DNA of 64,000 nucleotides. Origin: Gadus chalcogrammus. Its lineage: Eukaryota; Chordata; Actinopteri; Gadiformes; Gadidae. Both the position numbers and the translations under genes were made by a program. Shown piece by piece: positions 52,633 through 62,845 of the stretch. The notes under the pieces are model-generated. The model had not been told where the DNA came from and did not search any database. It saw only the letters and a list, made by a program, of their open reading frames with translations. Position 1 is the first letter of the stretch, and every line of letters begins with the position of its first letter. Location of the stretch: positions 35,000,846-35,064,845 of the forward strand of contig NC_079427.1 of assembly GCF_026213295.1 (NCBI RefSeq), in the 5' to 3' direction.

Positions 52633-52913
52633 ATGAGAAATGATTCATAAGCTATATAAGGAGGTCTGGCAGTATCCTCAGACGTTAAAATTAAGTTTGA
52701 AATGTACTCATGTGAAGAGAGAGGAGTTAAAACACATCGTCATTAATAACAGCGCCCCCTATAGGTCAATGGTCACCAAATTCATTGAGTGTCACCTTAA
52801 TGAGGCCATGGGTCTATGTATCAAGTTTGGTTATGATATGTCAAATGGCTGCTGATATATTGGCATGTTTCCGGTTTGGCGGCTTCGCGGTCGAATATCA
52901 TTGGCTGTCGCGG
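52633..52913 (+). repeat. Internal direct repeat, copy 1, in the inserted element
   Basis: Runs from atgagaaatgattc to ggctgtcgcgg. It includes acacatcgtcattaataaca, a CTCF-like gcgccccctatagg (52752-52765) and tttggcggcttcgcgg. Confidence 0.8.
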
Positions 52914-52920
52914 ATATTTC

Positions 52921-53202
52921 TGCAAGAAATAATACACTAGCTATACTGATAGGTCTAATAGTATCACCAGACATTGAAAATAAGTTTTAAATATACTCAT
53001 GTGAAGTGAAAGGAGTCAAAACACATCGACATTAATAACAGCGCCCCCTAGAGGTCAAAGGTCACCAAATTCAATCAGTGTCACCTTTATGAGGCCATTG
53101 GTCTATATACCAAGCCTGGTTATGATATGTCAAAGGGATGCTGAGAAATTGGCTCACTTCCTGTTTGGCGGCTTCGCCGCCAAATTTGACTGGCTTTAGC
53201 GG
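52921..53202 (+). repeat. Internal direct repeat, copy 2, in the inserted element
   Basis: Diverged second copy about 289 bp downstream, with gcgccccctagagg (53041-53054) and a small palindrome ggcggcttcgccgcc (53167-53181). The following aaacggttttgaatttga text also occurs before copy 1 (about 52473), so the duplicated period once extended further. Confidence 0.8.
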
Positions 53203-53626
53203 ACAAACGGTTTTGAATTTGACAAATCTATTCGATGTTTTTTATCAAGCATGGCCAGAAGATCATGTGTGCCAAGATTCGAGATGATTGGACAAGATTT
53301 GTGATAGAAGTAGCATTTTGAAGGTTTTGGACATAAACCAAGATGGCGGAAATATACGTCATGGCACAATGACGTCATAGGGTGTGTTGAACTGGGCTTG
53401 GTTCAAGGAATCCAATGATACCTGGTTTGTGAATATTGGTCGAATAGGTCGAAAGTTATGAACATGAATGCATGCCCAACTTTGACCTGTTGGTGGCGCT
53501 AGAGCTGTTGGGCTAGCGACCTGAGATTGGCTTAATGGGCTAATGGGGCTGTCTTGAACCAGTGTGCCAAATTTCACAACTTTTCGCCAAGCGGTTCTAT
53601 GGGCTACCATTGACTCCAATGGCAGC

Positions 53627-53627
<1 letters not shown>

Positions 53628-53657
<30 letters not shown>
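53628..53657 (+). repeat. (TAA)n microsatellite inside the inserted element
   Basis: About ten TAA, placed directly upstream of the 3' module, the same position as the (AAT)n spacer of the array units. It looks like a built-in part of both families. Confidence 0.9.
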
Positions 53658-53710
53658 GAATTCGTACAATAACAATAGGTTGTCTCGCAACATAGTTGCT
53701 TGACACCCAA

Positions 53711-53766
53711 TAAAAATCCTTACAAAAACAATAGGGATCCAACCTGTTGGCTTGGACCCCTAATAA
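53711..53766 (+). repeat. Unit 57, right remnant: the displaced module
   Basis: taaaaatccttac through cccctaa, then taa. This module belongs to unit 57 but lies 1.7 kb from its body, a real case of a module orphaned by insertion. Confidence 0.93.
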
Positions 53767-54607
53767 CAAGAAGTGTGCATTTCGCCGGCACAACGCGACA
53801 AGAAATGTGCGTTTCGCCGGCACAACGCAAAGCATGTGTTTAAAACGCTACCCTGAACCTGTGGATACAAAGTATTTGACTGTGGTAGGAGTAGCGAGAA
53901 GTCAGTGTAGCGTTTTCGCGGTGAAATTGTGTAGAAGATATACAATTTCCTCGTTTATTGCGCCCCCCAATGGCGAAATTTCCCGAATTTTTTATCGAAC
54001 GACATTAAGGTTAACACCAACATGTGTGTAAAATTTGGACTCGATCCGATGTCTAATTTTGGATTTCTTTGGATTTTTGATATTCCACGTCTAATTTAGC
54101 TAATAAACCAATATTCAAAACGCTACCGTTTCGTCGTCGAAGGTCGGATCAAAAAACTGTCTAAGATTTCTATGCGTGTGCGTCTGAAGATGTCGTGTGC
54201 AAAGTTTGGTGTCGATTGGTCAAGAAATGTGGGAGGAGTAGGGAAAAAACAGTTTTGCAGTTTTCGCGATTTAGCGAAAAATATTCATAGACGCAAATGG
54301 GCGTGGCCTAGGCCAAAAGATGCAGCAGACTCCAGTGCATCTGTGTGTACAAGTTTTTGGACTGTGGGAGGTTCGGTGTGGGAGTTATAGCCCCAAACGC
54401 GTATTCCTTGGTATAGCGCCACCTAGTGGCCGGCGTGTCTGGATTTTGTCGTCTGCATAGTCTTCACTGACCTGGATCTAGTCATGCAATTGGCGTGTGT
54501 GCAACATTTACGGTATGGGCTGTATTCCCACTTTCTTGGTAGGAAGTATAATAATAAAAATCCTTACAAAAACAATAGGGATCCAACCTGTTGGCTTGGA
54601 CCCCTAA
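53767..54607 (+). repeat. Unit 58, class A, truncated 5' end, one module
   Basis: Sister of units 41 and 51, but it keeps its own aaaaatccttac module. Perfect CTCF-like core at 54416-54429. Confidence 0.92.
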
Positions 54608-55610
54608 CTAGAACTGCAAGCAGTTATGCAGGGGTCCAAGAAGTGTGCATTTCGCCGGCACAACGCGACAAGAAATGTGCATTTCGCCGGCACAACGCGT
54701 AGCAAGTATTCAAAACGCTACCGTGAACAACATGTGGATATGAAGGTTTTGACTGTGGGAGCTTCGGTGTGGGAGTTATAGCCTAAAACGCGTTTTCAGA
54801 ACATTCCATTGGCCAAATAGGAGATAGACAATGTCGTCGTTATTTGGAGCCGCCCTGTTGGCGAAATTTTCCAAAGACAATTTTCCTTTGCCAAATAACT
54901 CCCGCCCACATTAATAATTCTTGGCCATATTTTTTATATAGACTCGGGTTTGCCCCTTGATGGTTTTCTGATAGTTTGAAGAACATTCCTTGGGCCAATT
55001 AGAAGATATACAATTTCCTCGTTTATTGCGCCCCCTAATGGCGAAATATTCCGATTTTTTTATTGAACGCCTTTAACGGTAGCACCGACATGTTTCTAAA
55101 ATTTGGACTTGATCCGATGTCTACTTTTGGTATTCTTTGAATTTTTGCGTTTCGACGTAAAACGTAGCCAATAAACAAATATTCAAAACGCTACCGTTTC
55201 GTCGTCGAAGGTCGGATCAAAAAACTGTTGATGATTCCTTTGCGTGTGCGTCTGACGATGTCGTGTGCAAAGTTTGGTGTTGATTGGTCAAGAAATGTGG
55301 GAGGAGTAGGGAAAAAACTTTTTTGCGGTTTTCGCGATTTAGCGAAAAATATTCATAGACGCAAATGGGCGTGGCCTAGCCCAAAAGATGCAGCAGACTC
55401 CAGTGCATCTGTGGGTATAACGTTTTTGACTGTGGGAGGTTCGGTGTGGGAGTTATAGCCCCAAACGCGTATTCCTTGGTATAGCGCCACCTAGTGGCCG
55501 GCATGTCTGGATTTTGTCGTCTGCGTAGTCGCCACGGATCTTGATCTAGTCATGCATTTGGCATGTCTGCACCATTTACGGTTTGGGCTGTGGGCCCACT
55601 TCTAGGGGGG

Positions 55611-55644
<34 letters not shown>

Positions 55645-55690
55645 CCTTACAAAAACAATAGGGATCCAACCTGTTGGCTTGGACCCCTAA
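54608..55690 (+). repeat. Unit 59, class B, one module, (AAT)11 spacer
   Basis: Sister of unit 17, with the gtctgacgatg and aaaaaacttttttgcgg markers. Spacer at 55612-55644. Perfect CTCF-like core at 55484-55497. Confidence 0.92.
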
Positions 55691-56504
55691 CTAGAACTGC
55701 AAGCAGTTATGCAGGGGTCCAAGAAGTGTGCATTTCGCCGGCACAACGCGACAAGAAATGTGCATTTCGCCGGCACATCGCGAAGCATGTGTTGAAAACG
55801 CTACCCTGAACCTGTGGATACAAAGGATTTGACTGTGGTAGGAGTAGCGAGAAGTCAGTGTAGCGTTTTTGCGGCGAAATTTTGTAGAAGATATACAATT
55901 TCCTCGTTTATTGCGCCCCCTAAAGGCGGAATTTTCCGAAATTTTTATCGAACGTCATTAAGGTTAGCACCAACATGTGTGTAGAATTTGGACTCGATCC
56001 GATGTCTAATTTTTGATTTTTTTGTATTTTTGATTTTCCACGTCTAATTTAGCTAATATACCAATATTCAAAATGCTATCGTTTCGTCGTCGAAGGTCGG
56101 ATCAAAAAACTGTATATGATTCCTTTGCGTGTGCGTCTGAAGATGTCGTGTGCAAAGTTTTGTGTCGATTGGTCAAGAAATGTGGGAGGAGTAGCGAAAA
56201 AACAGTTTTGCGGTTTTCACGATTTTGCGAAAAAAAATTATGGACGCAAATGGGCGTGGCCTAGACCAAAAGATGCAGCAGACTCCAGTGCATCTGTGTG
56301 TACAAGTTTTTGGACTGTGGGAGGTTCGGTGTGGGAGTTATAGCCCCAAACGCGTATTCCTTGGTATAGCGCCACCTAGTGACCGGCGCGTCTGGATTTT
56401 GTCGTCTGCTTAGTCCGAACAGATCTGGATCTAGTCATGCAATTCGCGTGTCGGCACCATTTACGGTTTGGGCTGTGGTCCCACTTTTAGGGGGGTAAGA
56501 ATAA
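55691..56504 (+). repeat. Unit 60, class A, no module
   Basis: 5' half of the unit 14 subtype; 3' tail as unit 2 (gaccggcgcgtctgg). The cggttttcacg change weakens the internal hairpin. CTCF-like site at 56369-56382 (…tagtga). Confidence 0.92.
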
Positions 56505-57323
56505 CTAGAACTGCAAGCAGTTATGCAGGGGTCCAAGAAGTGTGCATTTCGCCGGCACAACGCGACAAGAAATGTGCATTTCGCCGGCACAACGCGAAGC
56601 ATGTGTTGAAAACGCTACCCTGAACCTGTGGATACAAAAGGATTTGACTGTGGTAGGAGTAGCGAGAAGTCAGTGTAGCGTTTTCGCGGCGAAATTTTGT
56701 AGAAGATATACAATTTCCTCGTTTATTGCGCCCCCTAATGGCGGAATTTTCCGAAATTTTTATCGAACGTCATTAAGGTTAGCACCAACATGTGTGTAGA
56801 ATTTGGACTCGATCCGATGTCTAATTTAGGATTTTTTTGGATTTTTAATTTTCCACGTCTAATTTAGCTAATAAACCAATATTCAAAACTCTACCGTTTC
56901 GTCGTCGAAGGTCGGATCAAAAAACTGTCTAAGATTTCTATGCGTGTGCGTCTGAAGATGTCGTGTGCAAAGTTTGGTGTCGATTGGTCAAGAAATGTGG
57001 GAGGAGTAGGGAAAAAACAGTTTTGCGGTTTTCGCGATTTAGCGAAAAATATTCATAGACGCAAATGGGCGTGGCCTAGGCCAAAAGATGCAGCAGACTC
57101 CAGTGCATCTGTGTGTACAAGTTTTTGGACTGTGGGAGGTTCGGTGTGGGAGTTATAGCCCCAAACGCGTATTCCTTGGTATAGCGCCACCTAGTGGCCG
57201 GCGTGTCTGGATTTTGTCGTCTGCATAGTCTTCACTGACCTGGATCTAGTCATGCAATTGGCGTGTGTGCAACATTTACGGTATGGGCTGTATTCCCACT
57301 TTCTTGGTAGGAAGTATAATAAT
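56505..57323 (+). repeat. Unit 61, class A, no module
   Basis: One extra A (gatacaaaaggattt), as in unit 43. Perfect CTCF-like core at 57184-57197. The tail ends taataat against a unit that begins in mid-body. Confidence 0.92.
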
Positions 57324-57807
57324 GATTTTCCACGTCTAATTTAGCTAATATACCAATATTCAAAATGCTATCGTTTCGTCGTCGAAGGTCGGATCAAAAA
57401 ACTGTATATGATTCCTTTGCGTGTGCGTCTGAAGATGTCGTGTGCAAAGTTTTGTGTCGATTGGTCAAGAAATGTGGGAGGAGTAGCGAAAAAACAGTTT
57501 TGCGGTTTTCGCGATTTAGCGAAAAATATTCATTGACGCAAATGGGCGTGGCCTATACCAAAAGATGCAGCAGACTCCAGTGAATCTGTGTGTACAAGGT
57601 TTTGAATGTGGGAGGTTCGGTGTGGGAGTTATAGCCCCAAACGCGTCTTTCCTTGGTATAGCGCCACCTAGTGGCCGGCGTGTCTGGATTTGGTCGTCTG
57701 CTTAGAACTCAGGGCCCTGGATCTAGTCATGCAATTGGCGTGTCGGCACCATTTACGGTTTGGGCTGTGGACCCACTTCTAGGGGGGAATAATAAAAAGA
57801 AAAATCA
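57324..57807 (+). repeat. Unit 62, half unit lacking its 5' ~330 bp, no module
   Basis: Starts at gattttccacgtctaattt. Its tail aataaaaagaaaaatca stops inside what would be a module and joins CTAGAACTG. Perfect CTCF-like core at 57661-57674. Shortest unit in the window (484 bp). Confidence 0.9.
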
Positions 57808-58883
57808 CTAGAACTGCAAGCAGTTATGCAGGGGTCCAAGAAGTGTGCATTTCGCCGGCACAACGCGAAGCATGTGTTCAAAAATTGAGAAACAGCGTGT
57901 GCCAAAAGATGCAGCTGACTCCAGTGAATCTGTGGATATAAAGGTTTTGACTGTGGGAGCTTCGGTGTGGGAGTTATAGCCCAAAACGCGTTTTCAGAAC
58001 ATTCCATTGGCCAGTTAGGAGATGTATTATTTCGTCGTTTATTTGCGCCCCCTTGTGGCGAAATTTTCCAAAGACAATTTTCCTTTGCCAAATAACTCCC
58101 GCCCACATTAATAATTCTTGGCCATATATTTTATATAGACTCGGGTTTGCCCCTTGATGGTTCCCTTATAGTTTGAAGAACATTCCTTCGGCCAATTAGA
58201 AGATATACAATTTCCTCGTTTATTGCGCCCCCTTATGGCGAAATATTCCGATTATTTTACTGAACGCCAGTAGGGGTACCATCGACATGTGTCAAAAATT
58301 TGGACTTGATCCGATGTTTAATTTTGGTATTCTTTAATTTTTTTGCGTTTCGACGTAAAACGTAGCTAATAAACAAATATTCAAAACGCTACCGTTTCGT
58401 CGTCAAAGGGCAAATCAAAAAAGTGTTCAAAAATTTCTTTGCGTGTCTGTCTGAAGATGTCGTGTGCAAAGTTTGGTGTTGATTGGTCAAGAAATGTGGG
58501 AGGAGTAGCGAAAAAACAGTTTTACGGTTTTCGCGATTTTGCGAAAAAAAATTATAGACGCAAATGGGCGTGGCCTATGCCAAAAGATGCAGCAGACTCC
58601 AGTGGATATGTGGGTACAAGTTTTTGACTGTGGGAGGTTCGGTGTGGGAGTTATAGCCCCAAACGCGTTTTCCCTTGGTATAGCGCCACCTAGTGTTCGG
58701 CGTGTCTGGATTTTGTCGTCTGCGTAGTCCGAAGAGATCTGGATCTAGTCATGCAATTTGCGTGTCGGCACCATTTACGGTTTGGGCTGTGGTCCCACTT
58801 TTAGGGAGGTAAGAATAATAATAATAATCCTTACAAAAACAATAGGGATCCAACCTGTTGGCTTGGACCCCTAATAATAGGAA
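57808..58883 (+). repeat. Unit 63, class C, one module
   Basis: Class C as unit 24, but with a diverged middle (gaacgccagtaggggtaccatcg, gtcaaagggcaaatc). CTCF-like site at 58683-58696 altered (…tagtgt). Confidence 0.92.
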
Positions 58884-59949
58884 CAAGAAATGTGCATTTC
58901 GCCAGCACAACGCGTAGCAAGTATTCAAAACGCTACCGTGAACAACATGTGGATATAAAGGTTTTGACTGTGGGAGCTTCGGTGTGGGAGTTATAGCCTA
59001 AAACGCGTTTTCAGAACATTCCATTGGCCAAATAGGAGATAGACAATGTCGTCGTTTTTTGGAGCCGCCCTGTTGGCGAAATTTTCCAAAGACAATTTTC
59101 CTTTGCCAAATAACTCCCGCCCACATTAATAATTATAAGCCATATTTTCTGTATAGACTCGGGTTTGCCCCTTGATGGTTTCACTTGAGTTTGAAGAACA
59201 TTCCTTTGGCCAATTAGAAGATATACAATTTCCTCGTTTATTGCGCCCCCTAAAGGCGGAATCTTCCGAATTTTTTTACGGACGACGTTAAGGTTGGCAC
59301 CAACATGTGTGTAAAATTTGGACTCGATCCGATGTCTAATTTTGGATTTTTTGGGATTTTTGTTATTCAACGTCTAATTTAGCTCATAAACCAATATTCA
59401 AAACGCTACCGTTTCGACGTCGAAGGTCGGATCAAAAAACTGTTGATGATTCCTTTGCGTGTGCGTCTGAAGATGTCGTGTGCAAAGTTTGGTGTTGATT
59501 GGTCAAGAAATGTGGGAGGAGTAGGGAAAAAACTGTTTTGCGGTTTTCGCGATTTAGCGAAAAATATTCATAGACGCAAATGGGCGTGGCCTAGCCCAAA
59601 AGATGCAGCAGACTCCAGTGCATCTGTGGGTATAACGTTTTTGACTGTGGGAGGTTCGGTGTGGGAGTTATAGCCCCAAACGCGTATTCCTTGGTATAGC
59701 GCCACCTAGTGGCCGGCATGTCTGGATTTTGTCGTCTGCGTAGTCGCCACGGATCTTGATCTAGTCATGCATTTGGCATGTCTGCACCATTTACGGTTTG
59801 TGCTGTGGGCCCACTTCTAGGGGGGGAATAATAATAATAATAATCCTTACAAAAACAATAGGGATCCAACCTGTTGGCTTGGACCCCTAAAAAGAAAAAT
59901 CCTTACAAAAACAATAGGGATCCAACCTGTTGGCTTGGACCCCTAAAAA
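58884..59949 (+). repeat. Unit 64, class B, truncated 5' end, two modules
   Basis: Starts at CAAGAAATG after aatagga. Class B segment of the ttataagcc variant. Perfect CTCF-like core at 59699-59712. The second module has linker aaaaagaaaa. Confidence 0.92.
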
Positions 59950-60830
59950 CTAGAACTGCAAGCAGTTATGCAGGGGTCCAAGAAGTGTGCATTTCGCCGG
60001 CACAACGCGACAAGAAATGTGCATTTCGCCGGCACAACGCGAAGCATGTGTTGAAAACGCTACCCTGAACCTGTGGATACAAAGGATTTGACTGTGGTAG
60101 GAGTAGCGAGAAGTCAGTGTAGCGTTATCGCGGCGAAATTTTGTAGAAGATATACAATTTCCTCGTTTATTGCGCCCCCTAACGGCGAAATTGTCCGAAA
60201 TTTTTATCGAACGTCATTAAGGTTAGCACCAACTTGTGTGTAGAATTTGGACTCGATCCGATGTCTAATTTTGGATTTTCTTTGGATTTTTGATTTTCCA
60301 CGTCTAATTTAGCTAATATACCAATATTCAAAATGCTATCGTTTCGTCGTCGAAGGTCGGATCAAAAAACTGTATATGATTCCTTTGCGTGTGCGTCTGA
60401 AGATGTCGTGTGCAAAGTTTTGTGTCGATTGGTCAAGAAATGTGGGAGGAGTAGCGAAAAAACAGTTTTGCGGTTTTCGCGATTTAGCGAAAAATATTCA
60501 TAGACGCAAATGGGCGTGGCCTAGGCCAAAAGATGCAGCAGACTCCAGTGCATCTGTGTGTACAAGTTTTTGGACTCTGGGAGGTTCGGTGTGGGAGTTA
60601 TAGTCCCAAACGTGTTTCTCCTTGGTATAGCGCCACCTAGTGGCCGGCATGTCTGGATTTGGTTATCTGAGTAGCGGTGCCGGTACTGGTTCTAGTCATG
60701 CAATTGGCGCGTGTGCACCATTTACGGTTTGGGCTGTAGTCCAACAAGTACGGGGGGAAGAATAATAATAGGAAAAATCCTTACAAAAACAATAGGGATC
60801 CAACCTGTTGGCTTGGACCCCTAATAAAAA
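59950..60830 (+). repeat. Unit 65, class A, one module
   Basis: caacttgtgtgtag and gcgttatcgcgg are private changes. Perfect CTCF-like core at 60630-60643. Tail type as unit 1. Confidence 0.92.
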
Positions 60831-61992
60831 CTAGAACTGCAAGCAGTTATGCAGGGGTCCAAGAAGTGTGCATTTCGCCGGCACAACGCGACAAGAAATG
60901 TGCGTTTCGCCGGCACAAAGCGAAGCATGTGTTCAAAACGCTACCCTGAACCTGTGGATACAAAGGATTTGACTGTGGTAGGAGTAGCGAGAAGTCAGTG
61001 TAGCGTTTTCGTGGCGAAATTTTGTAGAAGATATACAATTTCCTCGTTTATTGCGCCCCCTAATGGCGAAATTATCCGATTTTTTTATCGAACGACATTA
61101 AGGGTAGCACCGACATGTGTGTAAAACTTGGACTCGATCCGATGTGTAATTTTGGATTTTTTGGGATTTTGGTATTTCCACGTCTAATTTAGCTCATAAA
61201 CCAATATTCAAAACGCTACCGTTTCGTCGTCGAAGGTCGGATCAAAAAACTGTCTATCATTTCTTTGCGTGTGCGTCCGAAGATGCCGTGTGCAAAGTTT
61301 GGTGTCGATTGGTCAAGAAATGTGGGAGGAGTAGGGAAAATACAGTTTTGCGGTTTTCGCGATTTAGCGAAAAATATTCATAGACGCAAATGGGCGTGGC
61401 CTAGGCCAAAAGATGCAGCAGACTCCAGTGCATCTGTCTGTACAAGTTTTTGGACGCTGGGAGGTTCGGTGTGGGAGTTATAGTCCCAAACGTGTTTCTC
61501 CTTGGTATAGCGCCACCTAGTGGCCGGCATGTCTGGATTTGGTTATCTGAGTAGCGGTGCCGGTACTGGTTCTAGTCATGCAATTGGCGCGTGTGCACCT
61601 TTTACGGTTTGGGCTGTAGTCCAACAAGTACGGGGGGAAGAATAATAATAGGAAAAATCCTTACAAAAACAATAGGGATCCAACCTGTTGGCTTGGACCC
61701 CTAATAATAATAAAAATCCTTACAAAAACAATAGGGATCCAACCTGTTGGCTTGGACCCCTAATAATAATAATAATAAGAAAAATCCTTACAAAAACAAT
61801 AGGGATCCAACCTGTTGGCTTGGACCCCTAATAAAAATCCTTACAAAAACAATAGGGATCCAACCTGTTGGCTTGGACCCCTAAAAAAAACACTACAAAA
61901 ACAATAGGGATCCAACCTGTTGGCTTGGACCCCTAATAATAATAATCCTTACAAAAACAATAGGGATCCAACCTGTTGGCTTGGACCCCTAA
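60831..61992 (+). repeat. Unit 66, class A, six modules
   Basis: Unit 18 subtype (cacaaagcg, gtaaaacttgg). Perfect CTCF-like core at 61510-61523. The largest module stack in the window follows. Confidence 0.93.
61657..61992 (+). repeat. Stack of six 3' modules
   Basis: Copies end at 61704, 61763, 61831, 61884, 61936 and 61992. Each linker is different (taataat, taataataataataagaaa, taaa, aaaaaacac, taataat), and the fifth copy starts cactac, not ccttac. Distinct linkers argue against one recent slippage event. Confidence 0.92.
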
Positions 61993-62845
61993 CAAGAAGT
62001 GTGCATTTCGCCGGCACAACGCGACAAGAAATGTGCATTTCGCCGGCACAACGCGAAGCATGTGTTGAAAACGCTACCCTGAACCTGTGGATACAAAGGA
62101 TTTGACTGTGGTAGGAGTAGCGAGAAGTCAGTGTAGCGTTTTCGCGGCGAAATTTTGTAGAAGATATACAATTTCCTCGTTTATTGCGCCCCCTAATGGC
62201 GGAATTTTCCGAAATTTTTATCGAACGTCATTAAGGTTAGCACCAACATGTGTGTAGAATTTGGACTCGATCCGATGTCTAATTTAGCTAATAAACCAAT
62301 ATTCAAAACTCTACCGTTTCGTCGTCGAAGGTCGGATCAAAAAACTGTCTAAGAATTCTTTGCGTGTGCGTCTGAAGATGTCGTGTGCAAAGTTTGGTGT
62401 CGATTGGTCAAGAAATGTGGGAGGAGTAGGGAAAAAACAGTTTTGCGGTTTTCGCGATTTAGCGAAAAATATTCATAGACGCAAATGGGCGTGGCCTAGG
62501 CCAAAAGATGCAGCAGACTCCAGTGCATCTGTGTGTACAAGTTTTTGGACTGTGGGAGGTTCGGTGTGGGAGTTATAGCCCCAAACGCGTATTCCTTGGT
62601 ATAGCGCCACCTAGTGACCGGCGTGTCTGGATTCTGTCGTCTGCTTAGTCCGAACAGATCTGGATGTAGTCATGCAATTCGCGTGTCGGCACCATTTACG
62701 GTTTGGGCTGTGGTCCCACTTTTAGGGGGGTAAGAATAATAGGAATAATCCTTACAAAAACAATAGGGATCCAACCTGTTGGCTTGGACCCCTAAAAATC
62801 CTTACAAAAACAATAGGGATCCAACCTGTTGGCTTGGACCCCTAA
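61993..62845 (+). repeat. Unit 67, class A, truncated 5' end, 38-bp deletion, two modules
   Basis: Starts at CAAGAAGTG. gatgtctaatttagctaat lacks the T-rich stretch that normally lies between two gtctaattt copies. CTCF-like site at 62604-62617 (…tagtga). Confidence 0.92.

Larger units (their letters stand above)
52028..53710 (+). mobile_element. Second-family non-autonomous element inserted in unit 57
   Basis: The body is unrelated to the array but the end plan is the same. 5' end ATATAG with hairpin gctgc-ga-gcagc (52033-52044) and 12-bp arm gggtgtcaagca (52050-52061). 3' end with (TAA)n, attcgtacaataacaatagg, hairpin gcaac-ata-gttgc (53687-53699) and matching arm tgcttgacaccc (53697-53708). 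Compared with unit 50 the insertion lies between A and T with no target duplication, or an ambiguous 2-bp AA. No protein of useful length is encoded. This resembles non-autonomous Helitron/Helentron-like repeats; the class is inferred. Confidence 0.85.

Noticed and set aside
52640..52855. 71 aa open frame in the inserted element
   Set aside because: It overlaps the internal direct repeat, its second copy does not keep the frame, and no known domain is visible.
53359..53835. 158 aa minus-strand open frame across the insertion's 3' end
   Set aside because: It reads through a TAA microsatellite (an isoleucine run) from one element into another, so it is a chance frame.
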